This document shows positions 1 through 15,500 of a DNA stretch of 64,000 nt, piece after piece. The notes under the pieces were generated by a model that saw only the letters and a program-made list of their open reading frames with translations, had not been told where the DNA came from and did no database searches. Positions within the stretch are counted from its first letter, which is position 1; every line of letters begins with the position of its first letter. A program made the position numbers and the translations under genes. The DNA comes from Metopolophium dirhodum (taxonomy: Eukaryota; Arthropoda; Insecta; Hemiptera; Aphididae), in contig NC_083567.1 of assembly GCF_019925205.1 (NCBI RefSeq), forward strand, positions 16,430,001 through 16,494,000. Reading direction: 5' to 3'.

Positions 1-803
1 AGCATTTGATATTCAATTAACATTAATATTTGCATTCAAATTTACATTAACAAAACTTTTATTAACGCTTTAGAAATAATACAACTATTCAATTAAATTT
101 GTTGGACCACATTTACATTAAAAATAAAGATGTATAAAATAATCTTGATCAGCACACAAATTACAAAAGAGAACACAATTGAATGTGTTTTTTAAATTTT
201 TTAAAAATAATTCAGTCAAGATACTCATTAATATAAAAAAATTAAAACCCTATTAGATGAATTTAAAAAATACAACATTACAAAATAATTTATCAATATG
301 GCATTTAAAACTAGAAATGCATTGTAAAATTGTTATCATCTGATATGTCATGTTTTAATGTTATTTTTTATAATAGCATAGAATTTCTATTTGTAGTGTA
401 GACAAGATCAATATAAAATCAAAAATTATTTAAATATAATATTCAGTAAATCATTGTAATTTAAATAAAAAATAATACTGAAATGTAATTTATTAGGTTT
501 AGCGCAATCAGTCTTTTTATCTTAAAATAAGTAAATGTGGCTAAAAAATATTTATGAATTTTTAGTTTAAGTAAAAACCTTTTCAAGAGAAATATAGAAT
601 TGAGATCAAATTGTTATAGAGCTAAATTAAACATAAAATTTATCAGTCTGTAAAAGACACTTAAATATTTTTCAATTTTAGATTAAGGTTGACCAGTTTA
701 TAAGTCATAGTAAAGTACACACATTTATAAAATAATATACAAGTTATTTCAAATTAAACAAAATCATGGACGGATTGGTAAATATGGCACTCACTAGAAG
801 AAA
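1..803 (-). other. sdk 3' UTR and downstream flank
   Basis: AT-rich DNA after the sdk stop codon with no convincing ORF on either strand. A minus-strand AATAAA (plus-strand tttatt, 489-494) lies about 310 nt past the stop and is a reasonable polyadenylation signal; another copy is near 57-62. The true transcript end cannot be decided from sequence alone. Confidence 0.4.
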
Positions 804-3555
804 TTAAACAAATGACGAGAATCCTGGTAGCGGAGCTCGAGATCTGGCCATGTTATTCATTATAATTTGGCCACCATTAAGGCTCATAACAGCACTTCCT
901 TCAGGTTCTGAATCTGTATAACTAGAATAATTTCTAACAGGTTTTTGCCGTTTCCACGACTGTCTTAAAGAATCATTGACATTGGCATAGTGGTTAACAA
1001 ACGAGTGCGGATCTGATCGCACGCTTTCATTCTCACTTTCCGATCCCTAGAAGTTAAATATACAGCAATTATTAATAACACTAACTGTGGCGGATAAAAT
1101 ATGTGTAACATAGTTACATATACTGTAGAATAGAAAGTATAAATATAAGTATTGATAGTAAGGAAGAAGGCTTATAAACAAATCATAGTCATCCGGGTAC
1201 ACATATACACATACAATCGTTAGCATATATAAGCCTTTAAGTTTGTTAGTTCCAGAACTAGTACAACAGTTCACCACTAAGGAACTTTGAATGACCATAC
1301 TGTTTATAAGTCTTTCGTTCAACTATAATTAATATGTAGCTAAGATTTTGTAATTTATTGTATAATAATAAAAAAGGTGGATAAGTGGATGTCGCTCTGC
1401 TGTACAGTAGGTTACAAGTGGGTCACTGTAATGGATGGTGTTAAATTTGAATTCAATGATATAATATCATTGTATAAGAAAAACGATTCTGAGCGAAAAC
1501 GGTCAGTCAGCCTATGATTTTACCAAGTATATTTGATGATATTATTGTGAATAAAGTAATTTATATATAACCTATTTACGTGGAGCCTTGTTTTAAATTT
1601 TCAATCCTTAGCCATAAAAGTTAAACATTTTATAAATTTTTAACCACAAAATAATTAATAAATTATAAATTTGATAAATGTTGTCAAAATTTGAACTTTA
1701 AATGCTTATAAAAAAAAATTGTGCAAATGTATTTTTAATATTTTTCAACTGCTATTAAAACGATATATCAGGAGTCTAATATTAAATTTTCACGCTTTTT
1801 TACCCAACAAATAAAAATTTATTGATATTTATAGAAAAAAAAACTAAAAAAATTGAAAACTGACAATGTCCGTAAACAGCTCAAATAGAGTCAAAATATT
1901 TTCAAAATTGTATGGTGTATAGAAAATGCTAATATAAACATTCAGTGAAATGTTCAAGTATCTACAGTCATTCGTTTTTTAATTACAATAAAATAAAAAA
2001 ATCGTTACATGAGAAATCGAGTAAATATCAAATGTTGTAAAAATATAAATTTCAGACGCTCATAAAAATTTAATTTAAGTTTCTTCTAGACATTTTTTTT
2101 TTGATAAAGGTAGACAAACTTATGAGTAATCTTATATTACATTTTCAAATCTTAGATTTAAAAAGAAAAATTTTTATGAATTCTCATCAAAATAATTTGC
2201 TATTTTTCGTGATTTTTCCGTATTTTGTCAAAATTTGAACTTTAAATGCTTATAATTAAAAACTGTGACTAAGGATTTTTAATTTTTTTCATCTGCCTTT
2301 GAAACAATAACCTAGGAGCCTTCTATTAAATTTTCAAGCTTTTTTACTCAATAGATAAAATTTTATTGATATTTATAGAAAAAAAAACTAAAAAAATTGA
2401 AAACTGACAATGGCTGTAAACAGCTCAAAAAGAGTCAAAATATTTGGAAAATTTTATGGTGTATAGAAAATGCTAATATAAACAACCAGTGAAAATTTCA
2501 TGCATCTACGGTCATTTGTTTTAGAGTTACACCAATAACCAAAATCGATTTTGTTAAAAATCGATTTTGCGTAAAAATTCCCGTTTTTCCTTAATTTTTC
2601 TTTTGTTTTTCACATCGCTTTTGAAAACTACTGGGAAATTAAAATTTTGACCTCCCCAATGCACCAACGATATTCACTTTCCCATCGAACAAGATACTGA
2701 AGTCGAAAATCGAAGCATTATTTCGACTACTTATCGTGTACACAGACACAAAAATAAAAAAATAAAAAAAAAAAAAAATAAAAAAAAAAACACACATCAT
2801 TGTAAAATCAATACATTCATCGTTTCACTCAGAATCTAAAATATCAACTAGAACTTAATATTTAAACTATTTTTCATGTAGTTCCCAAGTTATGGTTAAA
2901 ATATAATTTAAAGGGCTCTGAAACCCCTCACTGAATTATCTAAATATAACAGGTTTCCCAACCCCGTTTCATAACCTTTGAAATATATATAAATTAAATA
3001 TCATACTTGAGAGTCTGTTGAACTGATTTCTGAAGGTTTTTCAGTAACTGAACTATCGTCTGGATTTTCATCATAACCCTTAACACTGTCATCGTCACTA
3101 TGGTAAGGAACACTAGCTGGAGATGGTCTTGGTGGAGATTTTCCTAAAGTTCCGATTGGTGGTTTCCGCCTGTGCAATGAATGGTGTAAAGTGTTATGAA
3201 TGGACATCCGTCCAAGAGAATTGTTGTTCGACATTCTGGTTCTATGAAGTTCCATGGCCAATTGCTGTCGATCGTCAATGTCCATAACCATAGATTCTTC
3301 CAAAGTTTTTTGTGCTTCTTCTATATATAGTATAAACATTTTAAGCAAAAATAAAGAAAGTTTAATAAATTAATTAATTGAAATTAACTTACGTTTGTAT
3401 TTGTAACTTTTGCTTTTAACACATAGTATAGCAATAACCATAATAAGTATAACTAGTGATGCAGCAGCTAATGCAACCATAAACCATGTCTGTCTATAAA
3501 ACGGCTTCATTTGTAAGTAACCATACTCCAAGTAAAGTTTTGATGGAGTTAAGAC
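804..3555 (-). CDS. sdk: sdk exons 30-32: transmembrane helix and cytoplasmic tail
   Basis: Exon 30 (3555-3393) encodes a juxtamembrane stretch and a hydrophobic helix (TWFMVALAAASLVILIMVIA...), followed by the basic stop-transfer CVKSKSYKYK. Exon 31 (3320-3007) contains the conserved SPPRPSP motif and an acidic Ser-rich stretch. Exon 32 (1046-804) contains HSFVNHY and SWKR, also present in vertebrate Sidekicks, and ends GFSSFV then TAA at 804-806. The terminal hexapeptide binds PDZ scaffolds (MAGI proteins in vertebrates, Polychaetoid/Canoe-linked complexes suggested in flies). Exon 31 joins 32 in phase 0 across a 1.96-kb intron filled mostly by a repeat. Confidence 0.93.
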
Positions 3556-6500
3556 CTACAATTTATAATGATAATAATATATACAAATCATAGCAAATAG
3601 TTTTTAATATTATATTGTATCCCAAACAGTACACATACCACATCATCTGAATAGGCTGGATAACTAATACCAAACTCATTGTGAGCTACAATTCTAAATA
3701 AATATGAAGTAGATGGCAGCAAACTTTGATAGGACACGGAGAATTCATCTAACGGTCCACTGTTACTTTTTGTGACTGTTGTCCAACGTGTGTCATCTGA
3801 AAACAATGCAAACGAATTAATAAGCAACCAAACAATTTAACATATTAAGCATAGTGCATAAGACACACGTGCCATCTAAATATTTTTAAACACTTTTAAC
3901 ATGTTCATGATTAATGCAATACATTAAGAACCATGTTAAAAACATAAGCATTTACCATACATTTTTCTATGAACAGTATTGTTCACTGTTCATATATTAT
4001 TATCGTGACTATAAATGTTTGCCCTTAGAGACACCTGTATATTTTAATAGAGAAAACAATTATATTTTTAATTATTTTTTGTATAAAATTACAACATGAA
4101 AACATAATAAACAAATTATTCAAAATAAGTGAAATAATATTTTATGTTTATTTATTAAAAACTAGACAATTTAAATTTAAAATAGAACTAATATTGAGCA
4201 ATTTTAGTGGGCTGGTTTTCTATATTTTTCGAATGAGCAAATCTACTGTAAAATATCAGGTAGCCTAGCATACAAAAAATTTACTCTACAATTCTACAAA
4301 TATTTGAGCGAGAGAATGAAAGTATGTAGAAATGAATACTCCAACCAAATGATTTTTAGGAACTATATTCTGGATGATTATATCCTATATTTTTATATAA
4401 TATAATATATACAAGCGGTCAAAGGGGTGGACCGCAATAACGTCTTTAATTATTACTATATCATTTTTAACCATGAGGATAAATACAGTATATATATACA
4501 AGAATGTAATATTATATTAAAACAGGTATTTATCCAAATCTTTTTGTATAGATGCAATGCTACAGATTGCTATTTTTTTCAATGTTTGACATTTTTGCAT
4601 TCTTTAGGGACAGCATGACATATATTGTCACATTATGTATTATATACTTTTAATTTTACTATATTATGTTATGAATTTACATTAAATAAAATAAAAATTG
4701 TGTAGAATTGTAAGAACACAATTAATACTCTGCAGTTGTCATGATATCTCTGATCTCATTATATACATCGATATAATATTATAAATTAATAATTATTATA
4801 AAATATATTATTAATTAATTACTCTTTACAAAATATTGTTAGTAATTAAGTATAAGAAGCAGTCAGCAGAGGTTTTAGCTTACAAAAATAAATGATTATG
4901 CAACTCTTTGTTTTATTGTGATTAGCGTATCAATTAATCAATTAATATTCATGACAACAAAATATTATGATCAATATAGATTTTGTATAGCAGTATACAT
5001 TTTTAAATATTTTTTTCATAATTTTTTCATAAGATTTTGTTTAATAATTTATAAATTAAATATTGTCATATAAAATAAAACATAATATAATATATTACAA
5101 TATTTTTTTAACTTTGTTGCTAATCAAAATCATGTCATACAAAAATGAATGAACATTGAAATTGCTCCCCAAATCAAACACAAAAGCAACACACACAGTA
5201 CATAATAACATTCACTTCTAAAACATTTTAAACAAACTTACAATGTTCCCAGTCTTGAGTGGCTGAATAGTAAATAATGTATCAAAAAACAAAAAACAGT
5301 TTAAGAATATTGCTGTACTTGGGATATTTTTTTTTTAAAAACTAGCAAAATAATTTAGTTCATTGTTTATTAGTGTTTCTAAATATTACCTTTTCGCCTG
5401 CTTTGAATGTAGTATCCAAGGATTGGTCCTTTTCCAGACGCCCCATTTGTCCATTTAAGTGCAACACTAGAAACAGTTTTTACTAGTGACAGGTCAGATG
5501 GACTCTTTGGTGAACCTGGTTGTGGCCCAGTAGTCACATTTCCTTTAATTGCTACTCCCAAATCTATAGTTTGAGCCCTGACTGAGAATGTATAAGTTAC
5601 TTCTTCCTCCAGAGGCTGAACAAGAAGCCACGTTTGGTTTACTCTTTGTTTTACTTGTTTACTAAAGCCTGTGTGATGTTTACATTAATAAGCTAAATAT
5701 TCACCATTAAAATAAACAATAGTAAAGTATGTTATTTACGTTCGTTTTGTTCAGCTGTTTCATACGTAATTATGTAACCTAGAAGTAGGCCATTTTTTCG
5801 TTTTGGAGGTGTCCATGAAACTTTAAGACTATTCATTGTTATTTCGGAAAATTGAAGATCAGTAGGTGGACCAGGTACTCCCTTAATAGACAAAAAAAAA
5901 CAGTATAGAGTAGGGGACTTAAATTAACAACATTATTTGTAATTATACCTGATGAGTTCTAACAATAATAGGCGCAGACCTTGGTCCATCACCAGCTGGA
6001 TTAAATGCAAGTATTTGGATTTTATACTCAGTGTATTTGTCCAAAAATACCAAGCTGTGGCTAATATAAGTCGCAGGAACGACTTCTGTTTCTTCTTCCA
6101 CACGATGTTCATTTGGTGAATCAGTCACAATGTAAAAGATCTATTAAAAAAATAATCAGTTAAAATAATTTCACAAATTTAAAATTTTTGACAAAGAACT
6201 TACTTTGTATCCCAATAAATCTCCATTTTGTTGATTTTGTTGAGGATGTTCCCAAGATAATCGAACTTCTGTTGATGATATGGCAAATGCTGATACACTA
6301 CGAGGTTCACCTGTAGGGACAGCTTCCCCAACATAGACAGGAATAGGCATAGAAGGTGGGCCATTTCCTTGAGAATTGAATGGCACTACAATGATATCAT
6401 AATTTCTGTCACGAACTAAATCTCCAATGACGAGAGTTTTTTCTGTTGTGCCTATAATCATTTGACTAGGTATTGTTTGCAATGCCATGGGAATGTCAGA

Positions 6501-9500
6501 AACAGGTTGGTACAAAATTTTGTAGCCACCAGTTTGGGTATCACCGTTCCAATACTGAGGAGGTATAGGTTCCCAGGTAACCCGCACACTTGTTGTTGTA
6601 ATGGGTACAACTTGAACCTTACCAACTACACGACTTGGCGCTGAAAATAATTAAAATACATTTAAAATGAATTTGGTACAAAAAATTGAGTGGATAATTT
6701 AATTGATTAATGATGAAAACTCACAGGTAGGTAAAGTCCTGACTTGAGGGGATTCATGACTATAAGTACTTGGACCAATGTCATTGGTTGCTTGAATACG
6801 AAACCGATATAAAGTGAACGGTAAGAGGTCTTGGATTGTGTAAGAAGTAATAGATGGATCTATTCGTTCAGGTATAGTGGTCCAAGGACCAATTTCTTCA
6901 GACTTCTGTACCGTATAATACCTTAATGGAGCATAGCCATCTCGTCCTGGGGTCCAACTGAATGTGATTTGGGTGGCTTGAATCTGACTACGACTTATTT
7001 GAGGTGATGAAGGAGCTTGTGGTATTTCACGGTTGTTTGATGAAAAAACAAGCGCAGACTGACTTTTACCCCAGCCTAAACGTGTTTGGGCTGTTACCCA
7101 AAACATGTAGTACTGGTCAGGTATAAGATCAATAGCTCTGCAAAAATATTATCATAAACATAGTATATCCATATAATATAATAACATTATAGTGAATTAT
7201 AAAGTTGATGTTTTAAATTATTATATTAATTAATATATATATTACCTGAATGTCCTGTCTGAAGCAGGAAATTCTTTGGAAAAATTATAGCCCTCAGAAC
7301 TATGTAACTGGTAATTTATGCGATAAGCAAGAATTTCCCCATTGGGATCAGCAGGGACATCCCAAATAATTCTGGCAGTGGTTGAAGTAACGTCAGGAAA
7401 AGATACATTTGATGGGGTACCAGGTACTATAAATTACAAAATGATATACTTTAAGATTGTATTTTTATAAATTATAAATATACATTAGCTTCTTTTGTAA
7501 GACTGTACTTACCATCTTCAAAAGTTTGAACTCTAGTAATTGGAGTAGATAACACACCATCACCTAACCGACTATAAGCTAGAACTTGTATGCTGTACTG
7601 AACAAATTTCTTTAACTCTGTTAATGTAGTGGTGAAAGTTGAATTTTTAGGGATATCTTTAATTTGTACAGGATACACAGCACGGCCACCTGGCTTGTAA
7701 TAAACCTATTCAAAATAAAATTTTTTTATTTTAAATTACTTAACTTAATAAATATAATAGTTAATTAAAAATATTTCAACTTACTTTAAATCCTTCAACG
7801 ATTCCATTTCGATGATCAGAAGGAACATCACCCCAACTAACAACAATGGTTGTTGAAGATGTTGCATTTGCAATAACATTTATGGGTCCCATTGATGGCA
7901 CTATAAATTACAAATAATTATTTAATTAATTTACATGTACCTATAAATTTAGTTTTTTTTTTTTTTTTTAATGATATACCTGATTCTCTAGTACGTTCAA
8001 ACGCTGGTGGACTAGGACCAGAAGATCCAACATCATTAAACGCATTCATGGTTACATCGTACTGAGTAAATTTTTGTAAAGAGTCCAAAACAAATGAATT
8101 TGAGGTAATGTCCTCAATTGTGACCGTATATACAACACTAGTATTCAATAATCTATAAGTTATATTATAACCTTTTCCATTTCCAAACCATTCACTTTGT
8201 TGCAAAGGCTAAATGATAAACAAAATACCGTTAAAAGTTATTCTTAAAATTAAAAATAAAAAGATTCTTTCTAATACTTACAATCCAGCGGACACGAAGT
8301 TCAGTAGAAGACATTGCACGGACAGTGACATTATAAGGGGGATGAGCTGGTGGTGCTTGAATAGTTTGAAAATCCTTAGTTGGGTCTGAAGGCTCTGATG
8401 CACCAACTACATTCCATGCAGTGATTCTTAAACGGTATAATGTGTAAGGAACTAATTGAAGAACTTTCAGTGTAGTTGCTTCGGGACTACTTTCTTCATG
8501 CACAGTAAACCAAGTAGTATTCCTTGCTGTCTGTGCCTAATTCACAAAATATAAAATAAAATAATTATTTCATGGTTAAAGATAAAATATAATTATTAAT
8601 TAACATACTTCTACAACCCATTTAGTGATAGAAGAATTTCCATCAAAACCTGGTGTAAATTGGAGCACAACTGAAAATGGCTCAATATTTGTTATGGCCA
8701 ACTTGGTTGGTGGATTGGGCAAAACCGGTTCAATACCAGACTGTATTGTGGCTATTCTACTAGGACCGGGACCAACTTTTGTCCAAGCAAATACTTCAAA
8801 TTTATAATGGGTTGTGGCTTGTAACTGATCAATTACAATACTGGTGATGTCTGAGGTGACGTTTACTAAGTGAGTGGTTTCTGGTCGATCACGTATGGAA
8901 TAAGACACAGTGTAGGCAATTAAATGACCATTTGTATGTAATGGTGAAGACCAAACAACATTCACAGAACGATCTGATACATCTTCAAAGTGGAGACTAC
9001 CAACTAAATCAGGAACTAAAAAAAAATAATAAAATTATTGGTATTATTTTTGGCTGTGTAATTTTTTGATTAAAAATAAATAAACTATGTAATAAAATAA
9101 AAAATAGTAATTTGAATAAAGTATTTGTGTTAAAGATAAAATTGGTTTCACTAATTAAAACTATATCAAACGGTTAGGTATATAATTGAATTATATATAT
9201 ATATATATTAAATTAAAAGATGTTTAAATACAGTTAACTTCAATTATTATTTAATAATTATTAATTACCATCTTCGTGTGTAACAACTAGTGATGGACTA
9301 CTGATTGGACCATCACCAGGATCAGTGAAACATAACACTGTCACATTATAGGCTGTAAATTTCCTAAGGTTCACAAACGTTGTGGTCTGCTGAGCAAGTG
9401 GATCAAATAAACTAGGAGCAACTGTCGTTTCATGTTCCACTCGTTCTCCTATAAACATTGAAATAGTAATATGATAAACATTTTTATCAACAGAAGAAAA

Positions 9501-12500
9501 ATGTTTTGTAAAAGGAAAAAAATCATAATCAAATAATTAAATCAATAATTATTTTAAACTATGACTCACCAATCCACGCTTGAAGTTTGTAACCTTGATT
9601 AATTCCATTTATTTTTTGTGGATCTGGAGGTTTCCACCAAACTTGAACCGAAGTACTATTTATTGGTCTAGCAATTACATCAATTGGAGCTGCTTCGGGA
9701 ACTGTAACAAAAATTATGATTATTTTGTTTAACTAAAATAATAAATGATTGCCAGATCAAAAAAAAATTATAAAACAGTTTGAATTAATTGTTGACTAAT
9801 TTAAATGGATCATTATAATTTATAATACCGAGCTTACAATATGGTAAAAAAAAAAAAATATATATATAAATTAAATAAAAACAAACCTCCTTCTTTAGTC
9901 TTTATTCTTATACTATCACTATAAACTCCAACTCCTTTATTATTGTAAGATGCTACTTGAAGTACATAGTCTTTCCATGTAATTAGATCTTGAATTAAAT
10001 AATAATGCTGAGCCTGAAAAATATCATAAAACAAATGGAAAATATTAGTAAACAACTGTATAATATTTATTACCTAATTATAGGATAAGTATCTACATGA
10101 TTAATTTTATATTTTTAAATAATAAAATTAGACTTACCCCACTAGTAATATTATGATCAGTCCACGGACTATTAAAATAACCATGTAACCTATATCTTAT
10201 AATATATCCAAGAATTTGTCCGTTATGATGTTCTTCTAAGGGAGGTTGCCATTGAGTAATGATTTCAGAATTTGACCTAGCTGATCCAACAAACCCTAAA
10301 GGTGGTCCAGATGGAGCTAAAAGACAGACAATATTAAAAAAATTTAGTTCTATTACACTAATTAATTGATCAAACCTTGTTGTGGTAATGTAACAAAATT
10401 GCTCGGTTGTGAAGGTGTTCCTTCACCAATTGCATTCATAGCACTGATTCTGAATTGGTAAGTATTAGCTGCTTTTAAATTTTCCAGGACCACATAACGA
10501 GAATTCGCAGATATATTGGTAAGCTCAGTAACCCAATCAACAAGTGGATCCAATAATGATTGAGTTTCTGAAATTTTGTTTAAAATAATTAAATTTGAGT
10601 ATAATAAATGGCAAATATTCAGCTATCAATGCCTACCAATTTGTCGTTTTTGTACAATATATTTTAATATAGGACTATTGCCATCAAAACCCACAGTCCA
10701 AGAAACATTTACAGATCTGGGTCCAACACGTTCAGCCTGAGCAACATTTGGAGGATAAGGCAATTCAAGTATACTTAAATGTGCATGTCTTCTCTCATTT
10801 CCTCCAGGAGATGAAACCGAACAAGTGTAGACACCAGCATCACCAGCACGTACAACTCCTATTTCTAAAGTACCATCAGCTGAAACTTTTATTCTTGAAT
10901 TTCCAGCTCCAAGACTCCTGATAAATTATATAGCATAACCAATTAAAAAAGGCTCTACACATTAAGAATTACCACATACTTGTTATTATGAAACCAATCA
11001 ATTTGATAAAGTACAGAAGGATCACTCGACACTTTACATTTCATAATAGAATTTTGTCCTAGTAAAACTCTAGTATCCATAGGTGGTTCGACAATGGTAG
11101 TTTTACCTAAAAAAAATAAGGTTTATAATATTAATGTATATAATAGTAAATATGTATTAAAACAATAAAATTTCAATATTTAATAAAATTAAAACTCCTA
11201 TATTTGTTTCTTCAGTTTCTAATTATAGATAATTGTTTTAACCCCTCGATTTGTTGACAAAAGAAATAAATACCTAGAACTTTAATATAAGCGTGCATTT
11301 CCACAGTGCCAGCTTCATTTGATCTTATGCAAGAATATTTTCCAGTGTCTTGGACTTTTGTGGACGATATAAATAAATCTCCTGTATCTAGTATACGAAT
11401 TCTCTCATTCAATGATACAAATAAATCTAAAACATAAGAAAATTTATTATATTTTAATTAATTTAAAATGTTTTTAAATCATAAAACCATACCACCAAAG
11501 GTCCAAGTTGTATTTGGTTTAGGTGCACCAATAACTCTACAAGACAATATAACTTCATTTCCTTCTAGAACTGTAGAATTTTGTGGCTCATTCTCAATGA
11601 TTGGACCAGTAGCTGTAAAATGAAGCAAATAATAAAAATATTGTTAAGTAGATAGTTTACAATAAAAACTAAGTACATTAATTGTTCAAAACTTTTTATT
11701 ACTTGTGATTTGACACGTAAAAAAAAAATATTAATTTGTTTAATTATTCTAATGTTTTAACTACATAATATCTGTTTATTAAAATACATAATATGCTTGA
11801 AATACTAATAACTAGAGTTAGGATTTTGTAGCATAAATATTTTTTTGTTTCAAAATCCCAACCCTGTTATAATGACAGCCCAAGTAAAAAAAAAAATTGT
11901 AGAGGATAAGGTTGATTGTTAATGCAGTGGTGTAATCATAAGGGAGGCTGAGGTGGCTGCAGCCCTCCCTCCAAAATTTCGGGAAATTAAAAAATGGTTT
12001 TAGTGAACATATAATGTGAAACGTAACCATGTATTAAAATTTTAATCTGTAGGCTGCTGCAATTTTAAAATGTTATAAAACCACAACTTTACCATACTAA
12101 ACTTAAGAGAGATTCTATAGCTAGGCCTCCCCCATATAGCAAATCATTAGCCCCCCCCAAAGCAAAATCCTAGCTATGCCACTCATACAATGTGCAAACA
12201 AAACTATAGAATACAGCTTCACTAAAAAAAAAAAAATACGGCATTGGAATGGTTTGTATACCTAAACACTTCGCCATTCCCAAAATTTACATGTCAAATG
12301 TACATATTTTGTTTAACTTTGTGTCTATATGCGTAATGCGTAACTATAATAGTGCAAAGTGCTGTGCTAAAAAATAATATTTCCATCGTGGCTACGTCAA
12401 ATAACCACGCGTTTTTAAGCAAAACCTTACGAGGCAAATTTTTTCGGGCACTCGGGTGTTGCCATGGCATCATTCTGTACACAGAGGCTCTCGTCCATCG

Positions 12501-15500
12501 TTTAGAACGTCCTACATTAACCATAAAAGTATTTACATTTCGTACATTGTTCAACAGTCAACAAATTAATGATATTATGTATAATATGCGCCAAATCCGT
12601 ACAAAAGAGTGACTTGAGTAATACAACTATAAAAATCAGATGTCTGCAACAATATTTAGTGTTTAGATTCGTATTTTTTTTTTCTTGGGATTTGATTTTT
12701 ATGGCACAAAACAGACACTATTCTTTTTTTTTTTTAAACAATACCTAGAACTTTTTTAGATTCGTCAACGTTAAAATCATTATTAGATATACTTTTATTT
12801 TCGACTTGGGTAATCAAATCCTGATTTCATGCTCCCCGACCACGATAATTTTATTGGATTTACAAACAGAATTTTGATGACTATAGTATTTTTGTTTTTT
12901 ATTGTTACAGTCTAAATACGTTAACGAACATAACATTTTCCCACAAAACTGAAACGAATCAATCCATTTAGGAATAGTCGTTAAGGGAAATCTAGACAGA
13001 TCAATATTTTTAATTAATTAGAACGGATTATCGAAATATTTTTATCATAATAACTATGACTATTATAAAATAATAATATACTATAAAAATACTATAGACT
13101 CTATAGATACTAAAAGTACCTATAACCTAAATTAAATTCACAGTATTGATTACGTACTATACACATAAGAGTTAACTTTATTTTATTTTTGTTCTAATCC
13201 ATTTTTATAGTTATTGTTATAATTCTTTACCATTCCTATAAGATAAAAACAATATTTTTAATTAACCCAATTTTAATAATAAAAAAAATACAAAAACAAA
13301 GACAGCATTTTTACGAGTATGTGTACTTACTTTTGACTTTCAACCATGTACTAATAGAATCTGTCCCGGCTTCGTTTTCTGCTTCACATTGAAACATGCC
13401 AGAATCTTCGATGTTCAATTTCTTTATTACTAAAGTACCATCTTCTTCAACTATATACCTATAAGAAATAATCGTAATATATATTTAACAAAATTTCAAA
13501 CATCGATGTATTGAATGGTTTTTTCACTTGATTTATATTATTATTCATTACCTATTGTTTTGACTTATTGTCTCTGCGTTACGATACCAAGTTATTTTCG
13601 GCTGTGGCACCCCAATGGTGTCACAACTAATTCTAACAGTAGACCCGTATTCACCAAGAGTTTCCATCCTCAAATTACCAACAAATGTTGGAGGTTCTGC
13701 AAATGATGTGTTTTTTTTAAACTCAAATAAGATAATTTTGTAAAACGCGTTTATAATTTTTTTAACAAACCCAAGACAAAAATATCAGCGTCTGCAGAAA
13801 TAGGCGCATATCCACCAGATACAAATCGAATCTGACAAGTATACCGGCCGGTATAAGTCAATTTGGCATTAATAAGTGATAAAGTTCTGTTCCACGGATC
13901 ATTGTATATGTAATCAACACCGTTTGTATTTTCTATCGGTATGTCGTCTTTGAACCACAGGGTTCCTAATTCGTGTAAGGGCCTTGCATTGGCTATACAC
14001 TGGAGCTCGGTAGTTTTATGACCTTTGATTATATGTTTTCCTTTAGGTTTAACGACGAAATAAGGAGCAATTTCTCCGGACTGAGATCCTCCTATGGTGT
14101 TGATTCTTAAATACTGACTAAATTCATCTTTTCCTAACAAAGGATTTGTTGCTCTCACCCTATAAACATGTTTGCATTGTCAGTAACAACAAATAGGTAT
14201 AGCTAGGTATAACTAGACATATATTGGCAAAGGAATTAAATCGAATATTATGAACACGCATATTATATAGTGTAACAAAAAGGTGTACCCTATAAAAACT
14301 TAATAAACTCTCGTATAACTTCACTGTCATACAAATTTAAAACAATAATTATTAAAGAAGGAAATATATATCTCTTGATATTAAATGTTAAAATAATGGT
14401 ATGGTATATTCAATTGACCTGTATGCTTTTTGGTCGCTGTCAGAGGCTGATAATACCACTAATTGATGAGTCTCTGCAACTGAGGCATATTTGATGTCAT
14501 ACAGTTGAGTGCCGTCATCAGTTAACCACTGTACCATAGGTGGTGGGTAGCTTTTAATTGGCGGACAATCTAAAATTGCTGCTTGGCCTCTTTCAACTCT
14601 GACTATGGGATCAGTAACTTCCATAAAATTTTCCATATCTAAAATTAAAACGTAGTAAAGTTAATTGAATACGCGTTAACCTTAAAAATGTACTTGCAGC
14701 ATATATTGTAAAAAATTTAAAAAAAAAGCAGGTACGTAGTAAAAAGATATGTATCTTTATATGTAATACATTGACTACCTACCTATATAGTATATATGCA
14801 ATATATACTCAATGATAATACTTTACTATAATATTATGTAATATAGACTATAGATAATATAGGTACTTTAATTGTATTTTTATTCTAAAAAAAAATAGTT
14901 ACCTATATGCTTGAGTAATGTATTCAAAAACTTTTAGGTCAGTAATTTTTTTTTTTGATAGGTAGGAGGTACTTACTTTATTTAGGTACCTATTAAGAAT
15001 ATTTTTTAGATTGTAATAAGATCTTTTTCATGTATAAAACAACAAATACGGACGAATATTAGTTGTCTTTCAAAGTTAAAAAGATTGATAATTTGTACAT
15101 AAATTGCCTCCCAATTAAATACGAGTTACCTCCTTACGTACGTACGCTAAATTGTATCATAAATGAAAATAATCTAGTACTATTTTTTAAAGTTGCCTTC
15201 AATGGGCAGTTAATAAATGAATAAGTATTTTTCTAAACGGTTCAGACATTTTATAAATACCTACATTATTAATATTGATAGTTGTGTATCATTTGTACAA
15301 ATGTATATAATATATATACCTAAGACTAATCTGTTTTAACTGTAAGCATAATTATAAATATTTGAAAAAAATGTTTTGAACAATTTTATAATAGTACCTA
15401 TATTATGTTCTTCCTATATCTACTTAAGACACCAATGTTTATTATAACGAAATAGAAACGATTTTTTATAATTATAATATGTGTCATGTATACATAAAAT

